Shown here piece by piece: positions 35,340 through 44,320 of a stretch of DNA of 51,606 nucleotides. This DNA comes from RUG563 sp024681215 (GTDB lineage: Bacteria; Bacillota; Clostridia; Christensenellales; Aristaeellaceae), in contig JAILBG010000016.1 in assembly GCA_024681215.1 (NCBI GenBank), positions 1-51,606 on the forward strand. The letters run 5' to 3'. A model generated the notes under the pieces. It made no database searches and had not been told where the DNA came from. It saw only the letters and a list, made by a program, of their open reading frames with translations. Position 1 is the stretch's first letter; the number at the start of each line of letters is the position of its first letter. Position numbers and translations under genes: made by a program.

Positions 35340-35993
35340 ATGAAAAAGAATCTGACGGAAATGGTGTTCATCCTGGATAAAAGCGGCTCCATGGCGGGGC
35401 TGGAGAAGGACACCGTCGGCGGCTTCAACAGCATGATCGAAAGTCAGAAGCAGCAGGAGGGAGAAGCGTACGTATCCACGGTACTCTTTTCCAATGACAG
35501 CACCGTGATCCACGACCGGGTGGACGTAAGGAAGATCGAGCCTTTGACGGAAAGGCAGTACCGGGTGGGGGGCTGCACCGCCCTGATCGATGCCATCGGC
35601 GGGGCCATCCACCACATCGGCTGCGTGCACAAGTACGCGCGGCCGGAGGACGTGCCGGAGCACACCGTATTCGTCATCACCACCGACGGCATGGAAAACG
35701 CCTCGCACCTGTACACCAGCGACGAGGTGAAGCGGATGGTGAAGCGCCAGAAGGAAAAGTACGGCTGGGAGTTCCTGTTCCTGGCCGCCAACATCGACGC
35801 TGTGGAAACCGCCGCGCATTTCGGCATCGCGGAGGACATGGCGGTGAATTTCCGCAACGATCCCGCGGGCCAGCAGCTGAATTACCGGGTGGTGAGCGAC
35901 ACGATGTGCAGCATCCGGGCCAACGCGCCTCTGGACAGGGGATGGAAGCGCAGGATCGAAGAGGACTATGAAAGCCGCAGAGACGGCAGATGA
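35340..35993 (+). CDS. von Willebrand factor A domain protein
   Basis: The 217-residue product is almost entirely one vWA domain. The MIDAS motif DKSGS (13-17) and the later TDGMEN loop are present. It has no signal peptide, so it acts in the cytoplasm. AGAGGAGGG precedes ATG 35340; a TTG directly before it is a weaker choice. The ADP-ribosylglycohydrolase starts 24 nt after its stop, so the two are probably co-transcribed. vWA proteins bind partners through a metal ion; the partner here may be that enzyme, which is speculation. Confidence 0.85.
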   Translation: MKKNLTEMVFILDKSGSMAGLEKDTVGGFNSMIESQKQQEGEAYVSTVLFSNDSTVIHDRVDVRKIEPLTERQYRVGGCTALIDAIGGAIHHIGCVHKYARPEDVPEHTVFVITTDGMENASHLYTSDEVKRMVKRQKEKYGWEFLFLAANIDAVETAAHFGIAEDMAVNFRNDPAGQQLNYRVVSDTMCSIRANAPLDRGWKRRIEEDYESRRDGR

Positions 35994-36017
35994 ATTTTTC
36001 AGAAGGAGGGACTGCAC

Positions 36018-36974
36018 ATGCGGAATATCTGGAAGGACGGCGTCCTGGGCGTGGTGATCGGCGACGCCCTGGGCTGCCCCGTGCAGTTCGAGCGCCGGGA
36101 AGAGGTGGCGGCGCATCCCGTGACCGGCATGCGCGGATACGGCACCTTTGATCTCCCTCCCGGTTCCTGGACGGACGACAGCAGCCTGACCCTGGCGCTG
36201 CTGGACAGCATCAAAGAGAAAAACGGGATCGACCTGGACCACATCATGGGCAATTTCGTCAGCTGGCTGGACAAGGGAGCCTTCACCCCGTACGGATACG
36301 CCTACGATATCGGCCAGGGCACATTGTGGGCCATCAGGAAGTACAAGCTGAAAAAGCAGCCTCTGAAATGCGGGGGCACCGACGAATGGAACAACGGCAA
36401 CGGAAGCCTTATGCGCATCCTGCCCGCCTGCCTGTACGCCTGGGTGAAGAAGCTGCCGGAGGAGGAAGCGGTATCCGCGATCCATCGTGTGGGCAGCCTG
36501 ACCCACGGCCATCTCCGCGCCAATATCGCCTGCGGACTGTATTTCTTCATGGTCAAGGCCGTCCTGGACGGGAACGGGCCGCTTCCGGCCCGCCTGCAGG
36601 CCGGCCTGGACCGGGGCTTCGCTTACTACGAACAGGCCCTTGCGGACCGCGAAGACCTGGATCTGTACGCGCGGCTCCGGGATCTGGACGCCTTCGCCGC
36701 GCTGCCTCCGGAGAAAATCAAAAGCGGCGGCTACGTGGTGGACGCCCTGGAGGCGGCGGTCTGGGCGCTGCTCAACGCGGATACATTCGAAGCCGCCCTG
36801 CTCAAAGCCGTCAACCTGGGCGACGATACCGACACCGTGGGTGCCATCGCCGGCGGCCTGGCGGGGCTGTATTACGGATATGAAGCGATCCCCGCCCCCT
36901 GGCTGGAGGCCCTCCGGAAACGGGAGTGGATCGAAGAAATGTGCGGGGAAGCAAACGAAAAAATCCAGGGATAA
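36018..36974 (+). CDS. ADP-ribosylglycohydrolase (DraG family)
   Basis: The 318-residue product has both metal-site motifs of the DraG/ARH family: GSWTDDSSL (near 49-57) and NLGDDTDTVGA near 270, plus GxxIGDALG at the start and WNNGNGSLMR. It removes ADP-ribose from proteins, nucleic acids or small molecules. AGAAGGAGG precedes the ATG. With the macrodomain protein 4 kb upstream it is the second ADP-ribose-reversing enzyme in this region, while no ADP-ribosyltransferase is seen in the window. A terminator lies between it and convergent gpsA. Confidence 0.88.
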   Translation: MRNIWKDGVLGVVIGDALGCPVQFERREEVAAHPVTGMRGYGTFDLPPGSWTDDSSLTLALLDSIKEKNGIDLDHIMGNFVSWLDKGAFTPYGYAYDIGQGTLWAIRKYKLKKQPLKCGGTDEWNNGNGSLMRILPACLYAWVKKLPEEEAVSAIHRVGSLTHGHLRANIACGLYFFMVKAVLDGNGPLPARLQAGLDRGFAYYEQALADREDLDLYARLRDLDAFAALPPEKIKSGGYVVDALEAAVWALLNADTFEAALLKAVNLGDDTDTVGAIAGGLAGLYYGYEAIPAPWLEALRKREWIEEMCGEANEKIQG

Positions 36975-36981
36975 TCCCCGG

Positions 36982-37030
36982 CAAAAAAGGGGCTGCTGCA
37001 GAAAACGTGCTTTCCGCAGCAGCCCCCGTG
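36982..37030 (-). terminator. Terminator after gpsA
   Basis: GGGGCTGCTGC (36989-36999) pairs with GCAGCAGCCCC (37016-37026); on the minus strand the stem is followed by TTTTTT. On the plus strand only a weak T-rich stretch follows, so it mainly stops gpsA. Confidence 0.8.
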
Positions 37031-38023
37031 TTATTTCATCCATTCCGTTTTCAGTTTCCGGCCCATCAGCAATCCCACGGTGTCCGCGGGGTTTTCCCCG
37101 TCGTGGATGATGCGGTTCACCGCCTCCACGATGGGCATTTCCACCCCGTATTTCTCCGCCAGGCTCATGGCGGCGGGCAGGGCGTTGATCCCCTCCACCA
37201 CCATGCCCACCTTTTCGATGGCCTCCTGCGGCCTGTATCCCTGGCCGATCAGGTATCCGCACTGGTTGTTCCGGCTGTGGCGGCTGGTGGCGGTGACGAT
37301 CAGATCCCCGATGCCCGCCAGGCCGGCGAAGGTTTCGTCCCGGCAGCCCATCGCCAGGCCCAGCCGCCGCATTTCCGCCAGGCCCCGGGTGATCAGGGCG
37401 GCCTTTGTGTTGTCGCCGTAGCCCAGCCCGGCGGAGATGCCCGCCGCCAGGGCGATCACATTCTTGAGCGCCCCGCAGATCTCCACCCCCAGCACGTCCG
37501 TATTCGTGTACACGCGCATGCAGGTGTCGGAAAAAACGCTCTGCACCTTCTCCGCCAGGCGGATGTCCCCGCAGGCGGAAACCGCGGTGGTGGGCAGATC
37601 CTGGGCCACCTCCTCGGCGTGGGTGGGGCCGGACAGCACCGCCGCCGGAACGTCCGGGATCATGTCGCCGATCACCTGGCTCATGGTCTCCAGGGTGCCC
37701 GGCTCGATGCCCTTGGCCACGTCCACGATGATCTGCCCGGGCACGGCACAGGGGGCGATCCGGCCCGCCGTGCCCCGGACGTACACCGAGGGCACCGCGA
37801 AGATGAGCATTTCTTTCCCCGCGCAGGCCTCCTTTTCGTCCGCCGTGAAGCGGATCCCCGCCGGGATCTCCATGCCGGGCAGGTTCCTGTGCCGATGGGT
37901 CCTTTGCATTTCCTCTATTTCCGCCGGAAGCGCGGACCAGACGGCGATCTGATGCCCCGCGTTGCAAAGGATGCGGGCCAGCGCCGTTCCCCAGGTCCCC
38001 GCGCCGATGATGGCAATGTTCAT
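37031..38023 (-). CDS. gpsA: NAD(P)-dependent glycerol-3-phosphate dehydrogenase
   Basis: The 330-residue product is a full-length GpsA: Rossmann GAGTWGT (7-13), SGPTHAEEV, the catalytic Lys in CGALKNVIALAAG, and GLAGIGDL with the RNNQCG substrate loop. It reduces dihydroxyacetone phosphate to sn-glycerol 3-phosphate for phospholipids, and would also feed a glycerol-phosphate polymer if the TagF-like enzyme uses CDP-glycerol. GAAGGAGG lies before the ATG. It has its own promoter and terminator. Confidence 0.95.
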   Translation of the reverse strand: MNIAIIGAGTWGTALARILCNAGHQIAVWSALPAEIEEMQRTHRHRNLPGMEIPAGIRFTADEKEACAGKEMLIFAVPSVYVRGTAGRIAPCAVPGQIIVDVAKGIEPGTLETMSQVIGDMIPDVPAAVLSGPTHAEEVAQDLPTTAVSACGDIRLAEKVQSVFSDTCMRVYTNTDVLGVEICGALKNVIALAAGISAGLGYGDNTKAALITRGLAEMRRLGLAMGCRDETFAGLAGIGDLIVTATSRHSRNNQCGYLIGQGYRPQEAIEKVGMVVEGINALPAAMSLAEKYGVEMPIVEAVNRIIHDGENPADTVGLLMGRKLKTEWMK

Positions 38024-38056
38024 GGCAGCCTCCTTCAGGGATCATTCCCTTCTTCC

Positions 38057-38084
38057 ATTATAAAGGTTCCCTTCCCGTTGTCAA
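38057..38084 (-). promoter_or_regulatory. Promoter of gpsA
   Basis: TTGACA (38079-38084, minus strand) and TATAAT (38057-38062) are 16 nt apart, about 35 nt before the gpsA start. Confidence 0.82.
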
Positions 38085-38205
38085 TGCACAGCCGCCGGAG
38101 GCAGGGGAATTTTGCCGGGAAAGCAGGAAAAGGCCGGGTCTCCGTCAAAGTACAGTCTTGTCGCCCTGCGGGGCGCAGGAACCAACAGGAAAGGCGGGAA
38201 CGAAC

Positions 38206-38814
38206 GTGCACATCGCGCTGACCTTTGACGACGGGCCCAATACCGAAATCACCCCCCGGGTGCTGGATATCCTGGAGGAAAACGGCATCCGGGCCTCCTT
38301 TTTCCTCATTGCCGACGCCATCACCCCGGAATCCGCGAAAGTGGCCCGGCGAGCCTGGGAAATGGGGTGCGAAATCAACAACCATTCCAAAACCCATGAC
38401 TTTATGGACAAAATGGTCCCGGAAACCATCCGGGAGGAGATCGCGTACTGCACGGAAAAGATCGTGGAGATCACCGGCGTTTCTCCCCGCTTTTTCCGCC
38501 CGCCCTACATCGCCGTGAACCAGACCCTCTACGACAACGTGGACCTCACCTTCATCTGCGGCGTGGGGTGCGAGGACTGGGTGCCGCAGGTGACGGCCTG
38601 GCAGCGGATCGACCGGATCTTGGCCAGCGCCAGGGACGGGGATATCCTCCTGCTCCACGATATGCCCGGGAACGAAAACACCGTGGAGGCCATCCGCACG
38701 GTGATCCCGGAACTCAAGAAGCGCGGCTTTGAATTCGTCACCTGCGGGGAGCTGTTCGCCCGCAAGGGCGTAACGCCGGAGCGGGGAAAAATCTATTCCA
38801 ACGTGTGGGACTGA
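38206..38814 (+). CDS. NodB-family polysaccharide deacetylase
   Basis: From the GTG at 38206 (AAAGGCGGG upstream) the product is 202 residues. NodB landmarks are TFDDGPN (6-12), the metal-binding NNHSKTHDF loop, RPPY and DILLLHD. The family removes N-acetyl groups from chitin oligomers, peptidoglycan or exopolysaccharide. There is no signal peptide, and the start at 38158 would not create one, so it is either cytoplasmic or secreted by another route. The downstream acylphosphatase begins 3 nt after its stop. A small GC hairpin (38165-38179) lies in the leader. Confidence 0.82.
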   Translation: MHIALTFDDGPNTEITPRVLDILEENGIRASFFLIADAITPESAKVARRAWEMGCEINNHSKTHDFMDKMVPETIREEIAYCTEKIVEITGVSPRFFRPPYIAVNQTLYDNVDLTFICGVGCEDWVPQVTAWQRIDRILASARDGDILLLHDMPGNENTVEAIRTVIPELKKRGFEFVTCGELFARKGVTPERGKIYSNVWD

Positions 38815-38817
38815 AAA

Positions 38818-39111
38818 GTGGAAAAAGAAACGATGGTGCGTCAGCGCCTGGTTTTCCGCGGGCTGGTGCAGGGCGTGGGCTTCCGGTGGCGGGCCAGCCG
38901 GGCCGCCCGGGCCGCGGGGGCCACGGGCTGGGTGCGCAATGAAGCGGACGGCAGCGTTACCGTGGAGCTCCAGGGCACTTTATCGCAGATCGACGCCGTA
39001 ACCGCCGCCCTGGACCGGGGGCTGTATATCCGCATCGAGGAAATGGAGCGCCGCACGATCCCTCTGGAAGCGGGGGAAAGGGACTTTGCCGTTCTGGACG
39101 ACGTATGGTAA
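38818..39111 (+). CDS. Acylphosphatase
   Basis: The 97-residue product carries GLVQGVGFRWRA (the catalytic Arg loop) and GWVRNEADGSV with the catalytic Asn, both diagnostic. It hydrolyses acyl phosphates such as carbamoyl phosphate or 1,3-bisphosphoglycerate. The start is uncertain: GTG 38818 gives 97 residues and ATG 38833 gives 92; neither has a strong ribosome-binding site. Its closeness to the deacetylase gene suggests translational coupling. Confidence 0.9.
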   Translation: MEKETMVRQRLVFRGLVQGVGFRWRASRAARAAGATGWVRNEADGSVTVELQGTLSQIDAVTAALDRGLYIRIEEMERRTIPLEAGERDFAVLDDVW

Positions 39112-39126
39112 AAAAGGAGAATGACG

Positions 39127-39810
39127 ATGAAACTGATCCGCTGGACGGACCGGGTGTGGTACTATCCCTTTGAACAGGAGCGGGACCGGCCCAACCTGGG
39201 CTATATCCGGGGCGATAAATGGAGCCTTGCCGTGGACGCCGGGCATTCCGACGCCCACGTACAGGCGTTTTACGCCGCGCTGGAGGAGGCGGGGCTGCCC
39301 CTGCCCGCCCTTACGGTGATCACCCACTGGCACTGGGACCATACCTTCGCCCTGCACGCCATCCACGGCCTGTCCCTGGCCAATGAACGGACGAACGCCC
39401 ATCTCCGGGCCATCCGGGAGCGGGTCGCCCGGGAAGGCGCGGAGGCCTTTCTTTCCCTGGATGAAAGCATCCGGCTGGAGTACGCGGGCGGCCGCCCGGT
39501 GCGGATCGTGACGGCAGACCTGGCGTTTGACCGGGAGATCCTGCTGGACGCGGGGAACTGCCCCGTCCGGGTGTTCCGGACGGACGCCCCCCATACCGAC
39601 GATTCCACCCTGGTGTACGTGCCGGGGGAAAAAGCGCTGTTCCTGGGGGACGCCGCCTGCGATGTCTTCACCACCGAGGAAAAGGACCCGGAAAAATGCC
39701 GCCGCTTAGCCGCGGCCATCCGGGGAACGGGGGCGGAAACCTGCCTGGAGGGGCACTGGACGCCCCTGAGCACGGAAGAGACCCTGAAGGATCTGCTTGC
39801 GCAGAGCTGA
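39127..39810 (+). CDS. MBL-fold metallo-hydrolase
   Basis: From ATG 39127 the product is 227 residues. The metal site is visible as HWHWDH near 71-76, DAPHTDDS, LGDAACD and a C-terminal GHW. AAAGGAG is 8 nt before this ATG but only 1-2 nt before the one at 39121, so 39127 is the better start. The family hydrolyses thioesters, lactones, phosphoesters and more; the substrate is not clear. It sits between the acylphosphatase and the MATE exporter with short gaps, suggesting one transcript. Confidence 0.85.
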   Translation: MKLIRWTDRVWYYPFEQERDRPNLGYIRGDKWSLAVDAGHSDAHVQAFYAALEEAGLPLPALTVITHWHWDHTFALHAIHGLSLANERTNAHLRAIRERVAREGAEAFLSLDESIRLEYAGGRPVRIVTADLAFDREILLDAGNCPVRVFRTDAPHTDDSTLVYVPGEKALFLGDAACDVFTTEEKDPEKCRRLAAAIRGTGAETCLEGHWTPLSTEETLKDLLAQS

Positions 39811-39827
39811 TGATTTGAGGATGGGAC

Positions 39828-41240
39828 ATGGAACGGATATGGAAGCGCGCCCGGCGCGCGCTGATCGGCGATAAAAACTTCTATCGGGCGGTGCTGACGA
39901 TCATCATTCCGGTGATCATCCAGAACAGCATCTCCAATTTCGTGAATTTTCTGGATAACCTGATGGTGGGCGAGCTGGGAAACGAGCAGATGAGCGGCGT
40001 TTCCATCGCCAATCAGCTGGTGTTCGTGTTCAACCTGGCGGTGTTCGGGGGCCTGGCGGGGCCGGGCATTTTCGGCGCGCAGTTTTACGGCGCGGGGGAC
40101 ACCGAGGGCCTGCGCAACACCTTCCGCATCAAGATCCTGGAATCCATCCTGCTTTTGGCCGCGGCGGCGGCGGCCTTCCTGGGCTTCGGCCGGGAGCTGA
40201 TCGGATTGTTCCTGCAAGGGGACGGCGACCCGGAAAAGGCGAAGATGATGCTGGATTTCAGCCATGATTACCTGATGGTGATCCTGCTGGGGCTGCCCGC
40301 CTTTGCCCTGACCCAGTGCTACGCCGGCACCCTGCGGGAAACCGGGGAGACCCGGCTGCCCATGGCGGCCAGCCTGGCCGCGGTGGTTACCAACGGGGTG
40401 CTCAATTACGTGCTGATTTTCGGCAAGCTGGGCCTGCCCCGGCTGGAGGTGACGGGCGCGGCCATTGCTACTGTGGTGAGCCGGTATGTGGAATTGGCCA
40501 TCGTGATGATCTATACCCATCGCCATTCCCTGCGCTTCCCCTTCATCCGGGGGGCGTACCGCACGTTGCGGGTGCCGGGGACGCTGCTCAAAAAGGTGGC
40601 GAAGATGGGCGCGCCCCTGCTGGCCAACGAGGTGCTCTGGTCCGTGGGCATGAGCACCCTCACCGCCGTGTATTCCCTGTGCGGGCTGGACGTGGTGCCC
40701 GCCCTGAGCGTTTCCTCCTCCGTGTCCAATCTGTTCAATTCCGTTTACTTCTCCATGGGCACGGCGGTGGCGGTGATGATCGGCCAGGCCCTGGGGGCGG
40801 GGAAATTTGAGAAGGCGAAGGGGGACGTGTGGCGGCTGATCGCCTTCGCCGTGGCCATGGCGGTGGGGATGGGGCTGCTGCTTACGCTGTTCGCCCCGCT
40901 GATTCCCCAGGCCTACGGCGGCGTCACCCGGGAGGTGAAGGAATCGGCGGTCGTCCTCCTCCGGCTCACCGCCTGCTTCATGCCCCTGTTCGCCTTCGCC
41001 CACTGCACCTACTTTACCCTCCGCTCCGGCGGAAAGACCATCATCACCTTCCTGTTCGACAGCGGCTACACCTGGGCGGTGTCCGTGCCCCTGGCACTGC
41101 TGACGGTGCGGATGCTGAAAACCGACGTGTTCACCGCCTTCGCCACGGTGGAGGCCGCCAACATCATCAAGTGCACCGTGGGCTATTTCTTCGTGCGCTC
41201 CGGCCGCTGGGTCCAGAACCTGACCCACAGCGCGGAATGA
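39828..41240 (+). CDS. MATE family efflux transporter
   Basis: The 470-residue product has twelve membrane helices in two halves and the MATE hallmark of VNFLDNLMVGELGNE in the first half, repeated more weakly in the second. It exports drugs or metabolites against sodium or protons. GAGG stands before the ATG. It is the last gene before a strong bidirectional terminator shared with convergent dnaB. Confidence 0.9.
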   Translation: MERIWKRARRALIGDKNFYRAVLTIIIPVIIQNSISNFVNFLDNLMVGELGNEQMSGVSIANQLVFVFNLAVFGGLAGPGIFGAQFYGAGDTEGLRNTFRIKILESILLLAAAAAAFLGFGRELIGLFLQGDGDPEKAKMMLDFSHDYLMVILLGLPAFALTQCYAGTLRETGETRLPMAASLAAVVTNGVLNYVLIFGKLGLPRLEVTGAAIATVVSRYVELAIVMIYTHRHSLRFPFIRGAYRTLRVPGTLLKKVAKMGAPLLANEVLWSVGMSTLTAVYSLCGLDVVPALSVSSSVSNLFNSVYFSMGTAVAVMIGQALGAGKFEKAKGDVWRLIAFAVAMAVGMGLLLTLFAPLIPQAYGGVTREVKESAVVLLRLTACFMPLFAFAHCTYFTLRSGGKTIITFLFDSGYTWAVSVPLALLTVRMLKTDVFTAFATVEAANIIKCTVGYFFVRSGRWVQNLTHSAE

Positions 41241-41300
41241 TCCCTTGCGGCGCCGCGGCGGCGCCCGGCCTGCTTTTCGCCCCGGCCCTTCCTTTGCAGC

Positions 41301-41346
41301 AACAAACGCGGGAAACGCTTTGCGGCGTTTCCCGCGTTTGTTTTAT
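41301..41346. terminator. Bidirectional terminator between MATE gene and dnaB
   Basis: ACAAACGCGGGAAACGC (41302-41318) pairs perfectly with GCGTTTCCCGCGTTTGT (41325-41341), a 17-bp stem. TTTT follows on the plus strand, and a TTGTTGC run follows on the minus strand. Confidence 0.85.
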
Positions 41347-41349
41347 TGC

Positions 41350-42702
41350 TCACATATCCGCGGCCAGGTTGTCAAACAGGGTGTATTCCCCCAGCCAGGC
41401 CAGCTTCACCGTGCCCAGGGGGCCGTTGCGCTGCTTGGCTACGATCACCTCGGCCACGTTGTCCGGCACGCCTTCCTCCCGCTTGTAATAGGCTTCCCGG
41501 TGCAGGAACATCACCACGTCGGCGTCCTGCTCGATGGAGCCGGAATCCCGCAGGTCGCTCAGCATGGGGCGCAGCCCGCCGGCGCCGCGCTTTTCATTGG
41601 CGCGGGACAGCTGGGCGCAGGCCACCAGGGGCACCTTCAATTCCTGGGCGATGGCCTTCAGGCTGCGGGACAGCTGGCTCACCTCCACTTGCCGGCTTTC
41701 CGCCCGGACGTCGGAGCCCATGAGCTGCAGATAGTCCACCACGATCAGATCCAGCCCGTGGTCCATCATCATCCGCCGGCACCGGGAGCGCAGCTGCCCC
41801 GGGGTCAGGCCGGAGGTATCGTCGATATACATTTCGCTCTGGGCCAACGGCGCCAGGGACCGGGCCAGCTTCACCCATTCCTCGTCCCGCAGCGTGCCCT
41901 TGCGCACGGACTGCATGTTGATCCGGGCGTCGCTGCACAGGATACGCATGGCGATCTGCTCCCGGGGCATTTCCAGGGAGAAGATGGCCACCTTTTTGCC
42001 CTTCCGGGCGGCATTCGTGGCCAGGTTGATGGCGAAGGAGGTTTTGCCCATGGAGGGCCTTGCGCCCACCAGCACCAGTTCGCCCCCGTGGAGGCCCGTG
42101 AGCAGGCCGTCCAGGCTGTAAAACCCCGTGGGCACCCCCGCCACCTGGCCCTTGAGCCGGGCCAGCTCCTCCATTTGGGCGTAGGTCAGGGCCAGCACGT
42201 CCCGGATGTGCATCAGGTCCTCGCCGCCGTCCCGGCGCATGACGATATCGAAAATCTGCTTTTCCGCCAGGGACAGCACCTGGGGCAGCTCCTGCTCCTG
42301 GGCGTAGGCCGCCTTCGAGATCTCTCCCGACGCGCCGATCAGCCGCCGCAGGGTGGATTTTTCCGCCACGATGCGGATGTAATCCTTCACGTTGGCGGTG
42401 GTGGGCACGAACTGGGTCAGGTCGATCAGGTATTCGATGCCGCCCACCCCGGGCAGGGTGCCCCGGCGGCTCAGCTCCGCGTCCATGGTCACCAGGTCCA
42501 CGGCGCTGTGGCGCTCCGCCACGGCCCGGGCGGCGTCGTAGATCTCTTTATGGGCGGGCACGTAAAAATCTTCCCCCGTCAGCGTTTCCATGGCGGCGGA
42601 CACCGCGTTGGCGCTTTGCAGCATGGCCCCCAGCACGGAGCGTTCGGCCTCCGTGGAATGGGGCGGGACGGGCGCAAAGGACGTATCGGCAGGCATGCTC
42701 AT
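41350..42702 (-). CDS. dnaB: Replicative DNA helicase
   Basis: The 450-residue product is a full-length DnaB (DnaC of Bacillus naming). The N-terminal primase-interacting domain spans about 10-110, followed by the linker and the RecA-like domain with Walker A GARPSMGKT (near 212-220), VVDYLQLM and the SLSRSLKAIAQELK region. It forms the hexameric helicase at the replication fork. It follows rplI within 2 nt, the order known in Bacillota. Two nearby in-frame ATGs (42702, 42696) exist; the former has GAGG at better spacing. Confidence 0.95.
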   Translation of the reverse strand: MSMPADTSFAPVPPHSTEAERSVLGAMLQSANAVSAAMETLTGEDFYVPAHKEIYDAARAVAERHSAVDLVTMDAELSRRGTLPGVGGIEYLIDLTQFVPTTANVKDYIRIVAEKSTLRRLIGASGEISKAAYAQEQELPQVLSLAEKQIFDIVMRRDGGEDLMHIRDVLALTYAQMEELARLKGQVAGVPTGFYSLDGLLTGLHGGELVLVGARPSMGKTSFAINLATNAARKGKKVAIFSLEMPREQIAMRILCSDARINMQSVRKGTLRDEEWVKLARSLAPLAQSEMYIDDTSGLTPGQLRSRCRRMMMDHGLDLIVVDYLQLMGSDVRAESRQVEVSQLSRSLKAIAQELKVPLVACAQLSRANEKRGAGGLRPMLSDLRDSGSIEQDADVVMFLHREAYYKREEGVPDNVAEVIVAKQRNGPLGTVKLAWLGEYTLFDNLAADM

Positions 42703-42703
42703 A

Positions 42704-43156
42704 TCATGCCTCGCCGCCCTCGACCCGCACGGTCATTTTTGCGCTGATCTCGGGATACAGCTTGATGATCACTTCGGTTTCGCCCACGGTGCGGATGGGC
42801 TCGGCCAGGTCGATCTTGCGCTTGTCGATCTCCACACCGTGCTGGCTTTTGAGCGCCTCGGCGATTTCCGCCCCGGTGACGGAGCCGTACAGCCGGCCCT
42901 GGGCGCCGCACTTGGCGATCACCCGGATCACCTTGCCCCGCAGGGAGCCCGCCTTCTTTTCCGCGGCCAGGCGGCGCTCGGTCTCCCGGGCGCGCTCGGC
43001 GGCCTGCTTGCGCTCCACTTCCTTGGCGGCGCCGGGCGTGGCCTCCATGGCCAGCTTCTTGGGGAAGAGAAAATTGCGGGCATAGCCGTCGCTGACGTTG
43101 ACGATGTCCTGTTTCTTGCCCTGTCCCTTCACATCGGCCAGCAAAATCACCTTCAT
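42704..43156 (-). CDS. rplI: 50S ribosomal protein bL9
   Basis: The 150-residue product is a complete bL9. The N-terminal rRNA-binding domain has MKVILLADVKGQGKKQD and DGYARNFLFPK, then the long connecting helix (50-75) and the C-terminal domain with the GRLYGSVT signature. AAAGGAGGG of its ribosome-binding site lies inside the end of yybS, and the ATG follows one nt after that stop, so translation is probably coupled. Confidence 0.96.
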   Translation of the reverse strand: MKVILLADVKGQGKKQDIVNVSDGYARNFLFPKKLAMEATPGAAKEVERKQAAERARETERRLAAEKKAGSLRGKVIRVIAKCGAQGRLYGSVTGAEIAEALKSQHGVEIDKRKIDLAEPIRTVGETEVIIKLYPEISAKMTVRVEGGEA

Positions 43157-43157
43157 C

Positions 43158-44282
43158 TTAAAAGCCCTCCTTTGGTTCCCGGGGCGCGCGCAGCCCCCGG
43201 ATATTGACGATCTGATCGAAGATCCCCGCGAACGTGAGCACTGAAAACGCCATCAGCAGCACCGGCAGAATGACCCGCCAGGCACGGGAAGAATTGCGCT
43301 GGCGCTGGATGAAATTGATCAGCGCCGCGCCCTGGACCGTGAACAGCGCGGTGGCGGCGGCGTACAGAATGGTGCCCGCCACGGCCGCCGCGGGGGCGGC
43401 GCTGCGGCGCAGGAAATACCCGGCGATCAGCGCCAGGCCCACCTGCCAGCCGTAGCCCCGGGGGATATACCACCGGTACAGGGGCGGCATGCCCAGATCC
43501 GGGAACCGCACGGCCCCCGCTTCCTCTCCCGCCGCTTTCGCGGACAGGAACGCCCGCTTTTCCTCCGCCAGGAAGCCGAATCGCAGCGGCAGCAGCAGGC
43601 AGGCCACCCCGCCCAGGATGCTCTGGGATACCATGACGCTGGGCACCAGGGTGGTCAGCGTGCTGGTGACCAGGCTGGAGGCGGACAGCAGCAGATCCTC
43701 CCTGGCGGCGGAGGACAGCACGTAGCCCCCGCCGAACAGCGCGGGCACCAGCGCCTTTTCCGCCAGCTTTTCCGGCAGCGTCAGGAAGCCCATGGAATAA
43801 AACTGGTACAGCAGCCCGTCCCGGAATTCGCTTTTGTCCAGGGCCTCCATCGCCGCCCGGCCCGCCGCCGCGTACAGCTGCCCGCCGCACTGGGCCTGCA
43901 GGTAGGCGAAGATCCCCGCCAGACACACAAGATGCACCCCGATCATCACGCCGCAGGCCTTCCAGAACGGCACGCGGAACCGGATCACGCCCACGAACGC
44001 GCCCACGATGGGCAGCAGGTACAGCGCGGAAACCGTCAGCCCCTGCGTGCCGAAAACCAGGTACATGGCCGCCAGGCCCGCCAGCGTGTTCACCGCCAGC
44101 GGCGCCATGCCGCCCACCAGGGCGGTCAGGCAGATCGCCGTGGGCAGCAGGTACATTTCCGCCAGGGGCACGTACATAAAGCCGACCATCGGCGCCAGGG
44201 CCAGCGCCAGCAGCGGCCCCGCCACCAGGATACAGCCCAGCAGACATCCACGCAGGGATCTGCAAAGGGGAAAATCCTTCAT
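43158..44282 (-). CDS. YybS-like (DUF2232) membrane protein
   Basis: The 374-residue product has about eight to nine membrane helices and the loose pattern of DUF2232. Its position directly before rplI and dnaB matches yybS in Bacillus, where gdpP normally lies between yybS and rplI; gdpP is absent here. Function is not established; an ECF-like or spore-related role has been proposed for the family. The open frame extends upstream to 44532, but that part is low-complexity and crosses the promoter, so ATG 44282 is used. Confidence 0.8.
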   Translation of the reverse strand: MKDFPLCRSLRGCLLGCILVAGPLLALALAPMVGFMYVPLAEMYLLPTAICLTALVGGMAPLAVNTLAGLAAMYLVFGTQGLTVSALYLLPIVGAFVGVIRFRVPFWKACGVMIGVHLVCLAGIFAYLQAQCGGQLYAAAGRAAMEALDKSEFRDGLLYQFYSMGFLTLPEKLAEKALVPALFGGGYVLSSAAREDLLLSASSLVTSTLTTLVPSVMVSQSILGGVACLLLPLRFGFLAEEKRAFLSAKAAGEEAGAVRFPDLGMPPLYRWYIPRGYGWQVGLALIAGYFLRRSAAPAAAVAGTILYAAATALFTVQGAALINFIQRQRNSSRAWRVILPVLLMAFSVLTFAGIFDQIVNIRGLRAPREPKEGF

Positions 44283-44320
44283 TCAAAGCTCCTAAAAAAA
44301 GATTGATTTCTCCATTTCCT

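Noticed and set aside
35256..38045. 929-codon minus-strand open frame
   Set aside because: It runs antisense to vWA and ADP-ribosylglycohydrolase genes and out of frame with gpsA, all of which have clear domains.
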